This document shows, one piece after another, positions 27,873 to 36,348 of a stretch of 58,955 nucleotides of DNA. This DNA comes from Caldilineales bacterium (GTDB taxonomy: Bacteria > Chloroflexota > Anaerolineae > J102). The notes beneath the pieces are model-generated. The model was given only the letters and a program-made list of their open reading frames with translations. It had not been told where the DNA came from and searched no databases. The stretch's first letter is position 1. The number at the start of each line of letters is the position of its first letter. The position numbers were made by a program, and so were the translations under genes. The stretch covers positions 1 to 58,955 of the forward strand of contig JAIBAP010000036.1 of the NCBI GenBank assembly GCA_019695115.1, given 5' to 3'.

Positions 27873-28775
27873 ATGAACACACGCACCGCCTTCATCGGCC
27901 TGGGCATCATGGGCCAGGGCATGGCCCGCAACCTGCTGCGGGCGGGCTTCCCGCTCACAGCCTGGAACCGCACCGCCGCCAAAACCCAGGCCCTGGCGGC
28001 CGAGGGCGCGCTGGCCGCGACCACACCAGCGCAGGCCGCCGCCACCGCCGAGATCATCATCATCTGCGTCAGCGATACACCCGATGTCGAGGGCGTCCTC
28101 TTCGGCCCCGACGGTATCGCCGAGGGCGCCAGCGCCGGCAGCCTGGTGATCGATTGCAGCACCATCAGCCCCACCGCCACCCGCCAGATGGCGGCGAAAT
28201 TGGCGGCCAAGGGCATCCATCATCTCGATGCGCCGGTAAGCGGCGGCAGCGAAGGCGCAGCCAAAGGGACGCTGTCGATCATGGTCGGCGGCGACGCCGA
28301 AGACTTCGCCCGCGCCCTACCGGTCTTGCAGGCCATCGGCAAGCAAATCACCCATGTGGGCGGGCACGGCGCCGGGCAAACAGTGAAACTGATGAACCAG
28401 ATCCTGGTGGTCGGCCACGCCCTGGCCCTCAGCGAGGCCCTCCTCTTCGGCCAGGCCAACGACATCGACCTCGACGTCGCCCTCGAGGCCGTCAAGGCGG
28501 GCGCAGCCGGCAGCTGGATGCTCAGCTTTCGCGGGCCGCAGGTCCTGGCCCGCGACTGGCGGCCGGGCTTCACCATCGACTTGCAGCAAAAAGACCTGCG
28601 GCTGGTGTTGGAGGCTGCCGACCAGGCCGGCGTCCCCCTCCCGGCCACCTCGCTCATCTTCCAGTTCTATCGCACCCTGCAGGCGCAGGGTCTGGGCGGC
28701 GAGGGCAACCATGCCCTGATCAAGGCGCTGGAGCACTTGGCCGGGCTGGAGGTGAGGGGAAGCCGGGCCGATTGA
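27873..28775 (+). CDS. NAD(P)-dependent beta-hydroxyacid dehydrogenase
   Basis: 300 residues from ATG 27,873. It belongs to the 3-hydroxyisobutyrate / tartronate-semialdehyde / GLYR1 family. The Rossmann glycine motif is GLGIMGQGMARNLL (8-21). Asn and Arg in the loop AWNRTAAK suggest NADP preference. The substrate motif DAPVSGGSEGAAKGTLSIMVGG is at about 120-140, and the catalytic Lys lies in VKLMNQILVV (about 170-180). It interconverts a short beta-hydroxyacid and the semialdehyde or acts on succinic-semialdehyde-like compounds. The exact substrate is not decided by context. A terminator-like hairpin lies between this gene and the converging peptidase gene. Confidence 0.85.
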   Translation: MNTRTAFIGLGIMGQGMARNLLRAGFPLTAWNRTAAKTQALAAEGALAATTPAQAAATAEIIIICVSDTPDVEGVLFGPDGIAEGASAGSLVIDCSTISPTATRQMAAKLAAKGIHHLDAPVSGGSEGAAKGTLSIMVGGDAEDFARALPVLQAIGKQITHVGGHGAGQTVKLMNQILVVGHALALSEALLFGQANDIDLDVALEAVKAGAAGSWMLSFRGPQVLARDWRPGFTIDLQQKDLRLVLEAADQAGVPLPATSLIFQFYRTLQAQGLGGEGNHALIKALEHLAGLEVRGSRAD

Positions 28776-28785
28776 GGACAGAAAG

Positions 28786-28814
28786 AGACCGCCGGGCGTG
28801 GGTCCCGGCGGTCT
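28786..28814. terminator. Bidirectional hairpin between convergent genes
   Basis: AGACCGCCGGG, loop CGTGGGT, CCCGGCGGTCT; 11-bp perfect GC-rich stem. It sits between the ends of the dehydrogenase and the YugP-like gene and fits both strands. Confidence 0.65.
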
Positions 28815-28838
28815 GGTTGAGTTGTGATCGGGTGAGCG

Positions 28839-29540
28839 TCAGTCGCGGCGGCCGAACAGAAGCAGGGCGTAGTACAACACCTGGCCGATGGCAGCGATGG
28901 CGGCAGCGACGTAGGTGAGGGCGGCGGCGTTCAGGGTCTTGTTGACGCCCACCATCTCCTGCTGGCTGAGGATACTCATCTTCACCAGTTCCTGCTTGGC
29001 CCGCTTGCTGGCGTCGAACTCGACCGGCAGGGTGACGACGCTGAAGACGGCGGTGAGCGCAAACAAGATCAGGCCCACCACGGCCAGGTTGTAACCAAAG
29101 CTGGTGATGGCCTGCAGCAGAAAACCACCCATGAACAGGAGCGGGCCGAGGAAGGAGCCAAACTGCGTGGCCGGCACCAGGGCCGAGCGCAGGCTGAGCG
29201 GCGCGTAGTTTTTGGCGTGCTGCAAGGCATGTCCGGCCTCGTGCGCGGCCACGCCCACAGCCGCGATCGACGGGCTCCGGCCGACATCGGGCGAAAGCCG
29301 GAGCGTGCGGCTGCGCGGGTCGTAATGGTCGCTGAGGAAGCCGTTGACCTCCTCGATGCGTACATCCTGCAGACCGTAATAGTCGAGCATGGCCCGCGCC
29401 GCCTGGGCGCCGGTGAAACCGCGGGAATTGGCAACCTTGCCATAGGCGCCAAAGGCGCTGCGGACGCGCACCTGCGCCCACAGGCCCAGAATGAGGCCGG
29501 GAATGGCTAGAATCAACCAGAGAGGATCGAAGAAAAACAT
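28839..29540 (-). CDS. YugP-type neutral zinc metallopeptidase
   Basis: 233 residues, preceded by GGAGG. It is membrane-embedded, with hydrophobic segments at about 4-22, 120-165 and 200-228. The zinc motif HEAGH is at about 107-111 (VAAHEAGHALQHAKNY). Surrounding features match the Zn_peptidase_2/YugP family: GFTGAQAARAML near the N-terminus and LPVEFDASKRA in the middle. It is predicted to hydrolyse membrane or envelope proteins; natural substrates are not known. Asp-rich YDPRSRTLRLS precedes the active site as in relatives. It is co-directional with the DUF456 gene upstream (about 108 bases between them). Confidence 0.85.
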   Translation of the reverse strand: MFFFDPLWLILAIPGLILGLWAQVRVRSAFGAYGKVANSRGFTGAQAARAMLDYYGLQDVRIEEVNGFLSDHYDPRSRTLRLSPDVGRSPSIAAVGVAAHEAGHALQHAKNYAPLSLRSALVPATQFGSFLGPLLFMGGFLLQAITSFGYNLAVVGLILFALTAVFSVVTLPVEFDASKRAKQELVKMSILSQQEMVGVNKTLNAAALTYVAAAIAAIGQVLYYALLLFGRRD

Positions 29541-29648
29541 GGTAGAGAACCTCCAGAAGAGATTTTCGATCGGTGATGGATCTTTTCCTGCTATTTTAGA
29601 GCGTCGTCCTAGCTAAGTATGACATCGGGCTGACAATTGGCTGTCGGG

Positions 29649-30152
29649 TCAGGAAGCGCCAAAGGCTTGCCAGGCAAAAATCACCAGCATCACCACCCCG
29701 ATGGCGAAGCGCACGGCCGAGGAAGCGACATAGCCCAGGATGGCGCCGCCACTCGATTTCCAGGCCTGGCGCCAGTCTCCTCCGCGGCGATAGGTTTCCC
29801 AGACCAATAGACCCAACAGACAGCCGAGGATGGCGCCGAGGAAGTTGAACAAGATGAAACCAACGATGGCGGCCAACGCCGCTGCCAGCATCCCCTGCCA
29901 GCTCGCCCCGCCTTTGGCCGCGCCGAAAGCCGTCAGCGCCACGTCCGCCGCCATCGACGCCGCCACCAACACGGCCAACACCACCAGCGTCGGCCAGCCA
30001 ACGCGCTCGAAACCATCGACCCAGGCCCAGGCCAGCGCCCCGGCCCAGATCAGAACCGCGCCCGGTAGCAGCGGCGCAAACGTACCCACCAGCCCCACGG
30101 CCATAGCCAGGTAGGCCAGCGCCTGCACCAGACTCTGAAAACTGAAGTCCAT
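29649..30152 (-). CDS. DUF456 small multi-pass membrane protein
   Basis: 167 residues from ATG 30,152 (a second ATG lies one codon upstream at 30,155). Four to five hydrophobic helices. The glycine-rich helices (GLVGTFAPLLPGAVLIW, GAILGCLLGLLVWE, GGAILGYVASSAVRF) give the DUF456 pattern. No function is established for the family; glycine-zipper-like helices hint at packing in the membrane. In-frame sequence upstream of the chosen start runs through a hairpin and lacks protein character. Confidence 0.7.
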   Translation of the reverse strand: MDFSFQSLVQALAYLAMAVGLVGTFAPLLPGAVLIWAGALAWAWVDGFERVGWPTLVVLAVLVAASMAADVALTAFGAAKGGASWQGMLAAALAAIVGFILFNFLGAILGCLLGLLVWETYRRGGDWRQAWKSSGGAILGYVASSAVRFAIGVVMLVIFAWQAFGAS

Positions 30153-30197
30153 CATCGGCCCATTGTGCCACACCCCGCCCGCCAAAGCCGCATCCAT

Positions 30198-30239
30198 GCC
30201 CCGGACATGAGGCCGCTGGGCAGCCTCACATCCGGGGGC
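30198..30239 (-). terminator. Hairpin after the molybdoenzyme gene
   Basis: GCCCCGGA-CA-TGAGGC pairs with GCCTCA-CA-TCCGGGGGC: a 6-bp and an 8-bp stem around a 2x2 internal loop. It follows the stop of the sulfite-oxidase-like gene by about 9 bases on the minus strand. Confidence 0.5.
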
Positions 30240-30247
30240 CAACGAAA

Positions 30248-30880
30248 CTACCAGCCGAAGCGTTCCTCCAGCCAGGGGTCGCCCTCCATGTGGTAGCCGT
30301 TCATCTCCCAAAAGCCGGGCCGGTCGCCAGCCATGAACTCGACCCCACGGATCCACTTGGCGCTTTTCCAGAAATAGCGCTTGGGCACCAGCGCCCGCAA
30401 GGGCCAGCCGTGTTCGGCATCCAGCGGCTTGCCGTCGAAGTGCCAGGCGAACATGGTGTCGTCGTCATCCAACACTTCCAGACCGACATTGGTCGTAAAA
30501 CCGTTTTCGCAATGGAACATGACATGGCTGACTTCGGGTTTGAGTCGGATATCGAGCACGCGCAGGAAATCGCGCCAGCTGACGCCCGACCAGGTGGTGT
30601 CCAGCTTGCTCCAGCGGGTGACACAGTGGATGTCGCGGCGGATGGTTGTCTCGGGCAAGGCGCGAAACGCAGCCCAATCGAGCGTGAGCGGCTTCTCGAC
30701 CAGCCCAAACACCCGAAAGTCCCAACGGGACAGATCGACGCGCGGCACCGAACCGTAGTGCAGGACGGGGAACTTGTCGGTCACGAACTGACCGGGGGGA
30801 ACGCGGTCGCTGACGGTTTCGGGGCGCCGCGTGACTCGCTTCAGCCGCTCGACGCGCTTGAGGGGATTCTCGAATTGCAT
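30248..30880 (-). CDS. Sulfite-oxidase-like molybdopterin oxidoreductase
   Basis: 210 residues from ATG 30,880, with GAGGTG upstream; an earlier in-frame start at 30,937 lacks one. The central motif [20 protein letters not shown] contains Cys86, the Mo ligand of the sulfite oxidase / MsrP (YedY) fold, and the His/Arg residues around it that hold the pterin. Later parts fit as well ([43 protein letters not shown]). It is shorter than eukaryotic sulfite oxidase, having no heme or dimerisation domain. There is no Tat signal, so it is probably cytoplasmic, unlike MsrP. Electron acceptor and substrate are unknown. Confidence 0.85.
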   Translation of the reverse strand: MQFENPLKRVERLKRVTRRPETVSDRVPPGQFVTDKFPVLHYGSVPRVDLSRWDFRVFGLVEKPLTLDWAAFRALPETTIRRDIHCVTRWSKLDTTWSGVSWRDFLRVLDIRLKPEVSHVMFHCENGFTTNVGLEVLDDDDTMFAWHFDGKPLDAEHGWPLRALVPKRYFWKSAKWIRGVEFMAGDRPGFWEMNGYHMEGDPWLEERFGW

Positions 30881-31023
30881 GTACGACACCTCGCTTGCAT
30901 AGTGATCAGTGAAAACATCGAACCTGCGGCGGAACACGGAACAAACACACGCCGTGCGCCTGACTCACCCTATCAGACGCCGATGATCACAGGCTTGCTT
31001 ACCCCTTACGCGTCTCTTATCGC

Positions 31024-33213
31024 TCAGAGAATGCGGGTCAGTTCACGCAATTCCATGAACCATTGCTGCCGCGGGCGCTCGTGGGGCCAATCGATCTCGG
31101 TCAGGGCCGTTGCCAGGTCAAGGGTCAGGATGTGCTTGCCGCGCAAACCCACCACCCGGCAGTGCGGTTGCCCATCGCAGGCGCGCAGGGCGTCGATGGC
31201 GGCGTTGCCCAGCCGGGCGGCCAGGATGCGGTCGAAGGGACTGGGAGCGCCCCCGCGCTGGACATGGCCCAGCCTGACCGAGCGCACATCGAACTGCCCG
31301 CCGCCCTCGGCGTCCATGATCTTCTGTAACATATCGAGTGTGTAGGTCGACGAAGCGTTTTCGTTCAAGATCACGATCGACAGACGCTTCCCGGCCTCGA
31401 AACCGCGCCGCAACCCTTCCACATCGGCCGCCAACTGCTTGAGGGTGAGGCCCTCTTCGGGCAGATAGACCCCTTCGGCGCCGCTGGCCAGGGCGGCCAT
31501 CAGCGCCAGATAGCCGCAATCATAGCCCATGACCTCGACCACGAAGGCGCGCTTGTTGGCGCCGGCCGTATCCTTGACCTTGTCGAGGGCGGAGATGATG
31601 TTGTTGAGGGCGGTGTCGGCGCCAATCGAAAAATCGGTGCCGGGCAGATTGTTGTTGATGCTGGCCGGCACGATGACGATGGGGATCTGCAGCCCCGGAT
31701 AGGGTTGGCGGCCGTTGGCAATTGCCTCGACATTCTGATACGCATCCATGCCGCCGATGACGATCATCGCCCGGATGTCCCTGGCTGCCAGCACCGCCGC
31801 CAGCGTCTCCAGATCGGCGCTTTGCAGCAGCAGCCGCCCCGCCCCCAGATCCGAGCCGCCCTTCGACGCCCACCCACTCACATCCATCCAGCCCAACGGC
31901 TCGACCTGGCCCTGCAACAACCCCTCGAACCCATAGCGCCCTCCCCACACCTCGTAGCCATGCTCGCTCGCCACCCGCGCCGCCACCCGGGCGGCGGCGT
32001 TCATCCCCGGCGAATCATGCCCGGCCGTCACCAGCAACAGACGGCCCCTGTGCGCCTCAGCCGCCCCCCCCACCCCGGTCAGCAGCCGGAGCAAGTGCAG
32101 CTGGTCCTGAAAACTCGGCCCGCGTAAGGCCAAAGCCCCTTCATAGTCGCCGGCCTCGATGCACTTGCCCACCGCCTGGCTTTTCTCCACCATCTCCACC
32201 AGCGGCGTGCTGTGCACCTGGTTGTTGCGGATGCCCAAAAAGCGGGGTGGGACTTCGGCGCCGTGGGCGACCAGGTTCTCGACCGCCGCCGCGCCCAAGC
32301 GGGTGGAAAGCACACGGTCATAGGCGCTGGGCGAACCCCCGCGTTGGACGTGGCCCAGCACCGTTACCCGCGTCTCGGCGCCCATCTGCTTGGCGATGAT
32401 CTCCTGGACGATGGCCGAGTGCAGGGGCAGGCCATCGGGATGGCGGGCGCCCTCGGCCTGCATGATGATGGCATGTTTGCGGCCGGCCTCGCGCCCGCGC
32501 TTCATCGAAGCGATCATCTCCTGATGCCAGCGCGGCTTCAGTTCCTCTTCGGGGATGATGATCCAGTGGGCGCCGGCGGCGATGCCCCCGGCCAGGGCCA
32601 GATAGCCGCAATTGCGCCCCATCACCTCCATCACGAAGGTGCGCTGATGGGCCGAGGCAGTGCTGGCCAGTTGATCGGCGGCCTCGACGATGCGGTGCAA
32701 GGCCGTGTCGGCGCCGATGGACATATCGCTGCCGTAGGTGTCGTTGTCGATCGACCCCGGCAGACCCACCACGGCCAGGCTGGGTTGGGCGCCGGCGTCG
32801 AGCGTGATCTGGCCCAGGGCCGCCGCCTCGGCCAGTAAGCCCGGCCATTCCTCCGACAAAATCCGCGCCCCGGTCAGCGAGCCGTCGCCGCCAATGACCA
32901 CCAGGCCATCGATCCGGCGCTGGTAGAGATGGACGGCCGCCATCCGGCGCCCCTCGCGGGTGCGGAATTCCTGGCAGCGGGCCGTGCCCAGGATCGTTCC
33001 CCCGCGCTGCAAGATGCCCCCCACCGACCACCAGTTCATCTCGCGAATCGCCTCGCCGCCATCCACGGCCCCTTGCCAGCCGTTCTGAATGCCAAACACC
33101 TGCAGACCGCGGTGCAGACCCATCCGCACCACCGCCCGCACGGCCGCATTCATGCCCGGCGAATCGCCGCCGCTGGTAAGCACGCCGACCGCGTGCACCT
33201 TGTTTTCACTCAT
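31024..33213 (-). CDS. pfkA: Tandem (two-domain) 6-phosphofructokinase, second half degenerate
   Basis: 729 residues from ATG 33,213: two complete PFK domains in one chain, about twice the usual bacterial length. PFK makes fructose 1,6-bisphosphate from fructose 6-phosphate. The N-half keeps catalytic motifs: TSGGDSPGMNAAVR, GGDGS (108-112) and PGSIDND (152-158, with the catalytic Asp). The C-half has lost them: GGDGS is GGMDA and PGxIDND is PASINNN. It keeps the fold and sugar-site residues (GTDFSIGADTALNNI, EVMGYDCGYLA, RLGHVQRGGAPSPFD). This division of labour, and sequence such as NNLPGTDFSIGADTALN, is that of eukaryotic PFK1, where the C-half is regulatory. The phosphoryl donor is probably ATP (Gly at the GGDG site), inferred. 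It is 98 bases downstream of the response regulator. Confidence 0.85.
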   Translation of the reverse strand: MSENKVHAVGVLTSGGDSPGMNAAVRAVVRMGLHRGLQVFGIQNGWQGAVDGGEAIREMNWWSVGGILQRGGTILGTARCQEFRTREGRRMAAVHLYQRRIDGLVVIGGDGSLTGARILSEEWPGLLAEAAALGQITLDAGAQPSLAVVGLPGSIDNDTYGSDMSIGADTALHRIVEAADQLASTASAHQRTFVMEVMGRNCGYLALAGGIAAGAHWIIIPEEELKPRWHQEMIASMKRGREAGRKHAIIMQAEGARHPDGLPLHSAIVQEIIAKQMGAETRVTVLGHVQRGGSPSAYDRVLSTRLGAAAVENLVAHGAEVPPRFLGIRNNQVHSTPLVEMVEKSQAVGKCIEAGDYEGALALRGPSFQDQLHLLRLLTGVGGAAEAHRGRLLLVTAGHDSPGMNAAARVAARVASEHGYEVWGGRYGFEGLLQGQVEPLGWMDVSGWASKGGSDLGAGRLLLQSADLETLAAVLAARDIRAMIVIGGMDAYQNVEAIANGRQPYPGLQIPIVIVPASINNNLPGTDFSIGADTALNNIISALDKVKDTAGANKRAFVVEVMGYDCGYLALMAALASGAEGVYLPEEGLTLKQLAADVEGLRRGFEAGKRLSIVILNENASSTYTLDMLQKIMDAEGGGQFDVRSVRLGHVQRGGAPSPFDRILAARLGNAAIDALRACDGQPHCRVVGLRGKHILTLDLATALTEIDWPHERPRQQWFMELRELTRIL

Positions 33214-33311
33214 GATTGGATCTCCGAACAGGGAAAGTAGCTGCGCCCACGGGCGCAACGGCAAGGGCATTGTAGGCCAGGCCGGGCGCATGGGCAACCG
33301 CGCCGGCCTGC

Positions 33312-34031
33312 TCAGTCCGTCTCGGGCATCACCCAGCGATAGCCCACCCCGCGCTCGGTGAGGATGTACTTCGGTTTCTTGGAATCCTCCTCGATCTTGT
33401 CGCGCAGGTAGGCAATATACAGACGCAGGATCTGCGAATCGTCCTTGTATTCGTAACCCCACACCTTTTGCAGCAGGATGTCGGCGGGGATCAGCCAGTT
33501 GGGATTCTTGACCAGATGATAGAGCAAGCGCCATTCGGTGGGGCGCAGGCCAAGGCGCTTGCCCTCGACGATGACCTCGCGGCGGGCGAAATCGATCTGC
33601 AACCGCTCATCCACCCGCAGCACTTCGCTATCTGTCACCGAAGGGCCGCTGGCGCGGCGCAAAACCGCCTTGATGCGGTCGCTCAGCTCGCGGGGGCTGA
33701 ACGGCTTGGTGACATAATCATCACTGCCAGCGGCAAAGGCAAGGTGCTTGTCGCTTTCCTCGTCTTTCACCGTCAACATGATCACCGGCACATCCGACAC
33801 CTCGCGGATCTGCTTCAGCGCCTCGAAGCCGTCCAGCTCCGGCATCATCACATCCATCACCACCAGGTCGGGCAGAAGCTCGCGCACGCGGACGACAGCC
33901 TCCTGCCCATTGGCAGCGCTGATGACGCGAAAACCGTCCAGTTCCAGATTGTATTGGACGAACTTGATCATCCGCGGCTCATCGTCTACGACCAGGATGA
34001 GCCTGCCGGCAAAGGGATTGTTGCTGCTCAT
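33312..34031 (-). CDS. OmpR-family response regulator
   Basis: 239 residues. Receiver domain about 10-125: acidic pair DDE, phospho-acceptor Asp in LVVMDVMMPELDG (about D60), Thr in MLTVKDEES, and Lys in DDYVTKPFSPREL. The C-terminal winged-helix DNA-binding domain (about 140-235) contains LGLRPTEWRLLYHLVKN and ends ERGVGYRWV. It most resembles the KdpE/PhoP branch. No sensor kinase is adjacent on this strand. The only kinase-like gene nearby, divergently at 36,349, lacks its phospho-acceptor His, so the partner is uncertain. It starts 3 bases after the stop of the exported 438-residue protein gene, so the two are translationally linked. Confidence 0.85.
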   Translation of the reverse strand: MSSNNPFAGRLILVVDDEPRMIKFVQYNLELDGFRVISAANGQEAVVRVRELLPDLVVMDVMMPELDGFEALKQIREVSDVPVIMLTVKDEESDKHLAFAAGSDDYVTKPFSPRELSDRIKAVLRRASGPSVTDSEVLRVDERLQIDFARREVIVEGKRLGLRPTEWRLLYHLVKNPNWLIPADILLQKVWGYEYKDDSQILRLYIAYLRDKIEEDSKKPKYILTERGVGYRWVMPETD

Positions 34032-34034
34032 AGG

Positions 34035-35351
34035 TCAACGCAAAAGCATCGGCAAGGCCACGCTCCAGCGCCCGCCCACCAGGAGATGGACATCGTGCTG
34101 ATAGTTCGGATCGACGCCGAAACGGGCATCGTAGCCGATGAGCATCGTCGGCTGGTTGGGGCACAGCGCCAGCCGGGGCGAGGCAAAGGGAAACGGGCGG
34201 TCGGGAAACAGGGCAAGCGGTTGCAGAACCGGTTGCGGGGCCAGCGGGTCAGGGTTCAGCCGCACCAGGCCCACGCGCGCGGCGGCGCCGGGCGCGGGCG
34301 AACTGGTCAGGCTGATGATCGTATCGCCGCCGATGGGGTCGATATCGCTCCAGGGCGATGTCTCGGCGGCAAACGGGCTATCGGCCACAGAAATGACGGC
34401 GCCGAGGTCGGGGTCGCCGCTGAGGACGCGCTCATCCAACCACCTGGCCCGCACATCGCTGTTGCCGGCGGCTGTGGCCGTCCACACCGCCAGAAACGCC
34501 TGCCGGCTCTGCGAATAGCTCAGCCGCGGTTCGCTTTCGACATCGCTGCCGAAAGCAAGGTCGAAGGCGGCGCCGATCAACTCGTCGCCCGGCGTCGAGG
34601 CCCCGCGCAGCCGCTGCCCGCGCAGGTCGAAATCGCCGGGGGTGAACTCATAGCTGTAAGCCACCAGGAAATACGCATACTGGCTGCCGGCTGCCACCAC
34701 CGGCTCGGTTTCGGCCCGCTCAAAATCGGCCGCCACGATCAGATCATCGCCGATCAACTCGCCCCCACCGGCGCCCTGATGATAGCGAGCCACTCGTTGC
34801 GCCCGGATGTCGCCGTTCAACTCGTAGACCACGGCAAATTGGCCGGTGGCAGGCAAAAAAGCCAGGTCGGGGTCTACCTCTCGGCCCACGGTGGCGCTGA
34901 TATTGAAAGCCGCTCCCCTCAGTTCGGGGCCGTTGTCGCCGCCGCCCGACCAGCCGGCCAGCCGTTGCCCCACCACATCGATGTCGCCGCTGGCCAGCTG
35001 TCGTTCGTAGACCACCAGAAAATCGCCGTCCAACGGGTTGAAGGCAACGCGAGCGTTGCGCTCCGGTGACGAAGTCTCGGCGATCACAAACGCTTCGCCC
35101 AACCACTGGAACCCCGACCCCGGTCGCGCTCTGCGTCCATACAGGTCGGTGTCGCCCCCTCCCATATCCACCTGCCACACCACCAGGATCTCGGCGCGAT
35201 TGCAGTCGTAAACGACAGCCTGCACCCGCTGATCCCGGTCACCGCCGGCGACCTCGATCTCGCGCAGGATGGGCGCGCCCTGGCTGCGGCCAAGCGCGCT
35301 CGGCCACAGCAGCAGGGGAAGGAGGCAGAGGAGCAAACGTAGACTGTTCAT
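34035..35351 (-). CDS. Exported repeat protein, probably beta-propeller, upstream of a response regulator
   Basis: 438 residues from ATG 35,351. It has a signal peptide (hydrophobic core LRLLLCLLPLLLWPSALG). The mature part is made of repeats of about 50-60 residues with a recurring hydrophobic strand of the form ILVVWQVD, FLVVYERQ, FAVVYELN, FLVAYSYE, FLAVWTAT, each followed by G-D-x-D/N-x-x-G/A-x-R/Q-x-L (e.g. GDIDVVGQRL, GDFDLRGQRL). This suggests a six- or seven-bladed propeller. No lipobox and no C-terminal anchor were seen. It is the first gene of a pair with the response regulator (3-base gap), so it could sense or respond to an external signal, but that is inference. Ligand unknown. 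Confidence 0.65.
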   Translation of the reverse strand: MNSLRLLLCLLPLLLWPSALGRSQGAPILREIEVAGGDRDQRVQAVVYDCNRAEILVVWQVDMGGGDTDLYGRRARPGSGFQWLGEAFVIAETSSPERNARVAFNPLDGDFLVVYERQLASGDIDVVGQRLAGWSGGGDNGPELRGAAFNISATVGREVDPDLAFLPATGQFAVVYELNGDIRAQRVARYHQGAGGGELIGDDLIVAADFERAETEPVVAAGSQYAYFLVAYSYEFTPGDFDLRGQRLRGASTPGDELIGAAFDLAFGSDVESEPRLSYSQSRQAFLAVWTATAAGNSDVRARWLDERVLSGDPDLGAVISVADSPFAAETSPWSDIDPIGGDTIISLTSSPAPGAAARVGLVRLNPDPLAPQPVLQPLALFPDRPFPFASPRLALCPNQPTMLIGYDARFGVDPNYQHDVHLLVGGRWSVALPMLLR

Positions 35352-35519
35352 GCTCGTTTTCCCGCCTATTGTGAACCTTTGTGCGCCCGATGGCAAGCCA
35401 GCAGAGCGACCAGAAGTTCCAACCGTAGGCGTGGGGTCTGCTATACTTGCAGAGAGCGATCATCGTCCTGGCCCCGATGCTGGCCTCACCCCTGGCCGAC
35501 GAACGACGCCACCTTCCCC

Positions 35520-36344
35520 ATGCCCCTCATCCTCCTCACCAACGACGACGGCGTCCACTCGCCCGGTCTCCTGGCCGCGGCCCGCAGCCTCGAACCCCTC
35601 GGCGACCTGCTGATCGTCGCCCCGGCGACCCAACAATCAGGCGCCTCGCGCAGCCTGCGATCAGGCTTCGACGGACGCATCTTCCCCACCCTGCTCGAAG
35701 AGGATGGCCATCACTTCCCCGCCTGGCAGCTCGACGGCACACCCGCGCAGGCCGTGCTCTATGGCGTGGTCGAAGTCGCCGCCCGACTGGCAGGCCGCCG
35801 GCCCGATCTCATCGTCAGCGGCATCAACTACGGCGAGAACCTGGGCAGCCAGACGCTTATCTCCGGCACGGTGGGAGCGGCCATCCAGGGCGGCGACATG
35901 GGCATCCGTTCGCTGGCCGTCTCGTTGCAGACCAGCAAGGACTACCACCTCAGCCACGGCCAGGACGTAGACTGGTCGGCCGCCGTTCATTGGCTACGCT
36001 TCTTTGCCGGCGCGACCTTGGGCGCTCAGCCCTGGCCGCCGGATGTGGCCGCGCTCAAAATCGACATCCCCGACGCCGCCAGCGCGCAAACGCCCTGGCG
36101 ACTGACCAGGCAGAGCAGCCAGGAGTATTTCGTCTCGCGTTCCTGGCGTGCGGGCGGGCTGGAAACGCCCTCGCCCCTGGATTACGAGGTCTTCGTCGAC
36201 GACGAACACCTGGAGGCCGACTCGGACATCCGCGCCTTCGCCATCGACCGCATCATCTCCGTCACCCCGCTCAGCGCCAACCTTTCCGCCCGCGCCTCCC
36301 TCCCCGCCTTCGAGACCCTGCTGCGCCAGGCTGCCGCCGGCTGA
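35520..36344 (+). CDS. surE: 5'-nucleotidase SurE
   Basis: 274 residues from ATG 35,520. SurE removes phosphate from 5'- or 3'-nucleoside monophosphates and short polyphosphates using a divalent metal. The metal site is in the N-terminal LLTNDDGVHSPGL motif (paired Asp 8-9), with Ser in QQSGASRS and Asn in the segment VSGINYGENLG. Also present are DGTPAQAVLYG and SGTVGAAIQGG. A -10-like TATACT lies at 35,443-35,448. The next gene, a histidine-less kinase, begins four bases after the stop, so surE heads a probable operon with the kinase and the LysM lipoprotein. Confidence 0.9.
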   Translation: MPLILLTNDDGVHSPGLLAAARSLEPLGDLLIVAPATQQSGASRSLRSGFDGRIFPTLLEEDGHHFPAWQLDGTPAQAVLYGVVEVAARLAGRRPDLIVSGINYGENLGSQTLISGTVGAAIQGGDMGIRSLAVSLQTSKDYHLSHGQDVDWSAAVHWLRFFAGATLGAQPWPPDVAALKIDIPDAASAQTPWRLTRQSSQEYFVSRSWRAGGLETPSPLDYEVFVDDEHLEADSDIRAFAIDRIISVTPLSANLSARASLPAFETLLRQAAAG

Positions 36345-36348
36345 AACC

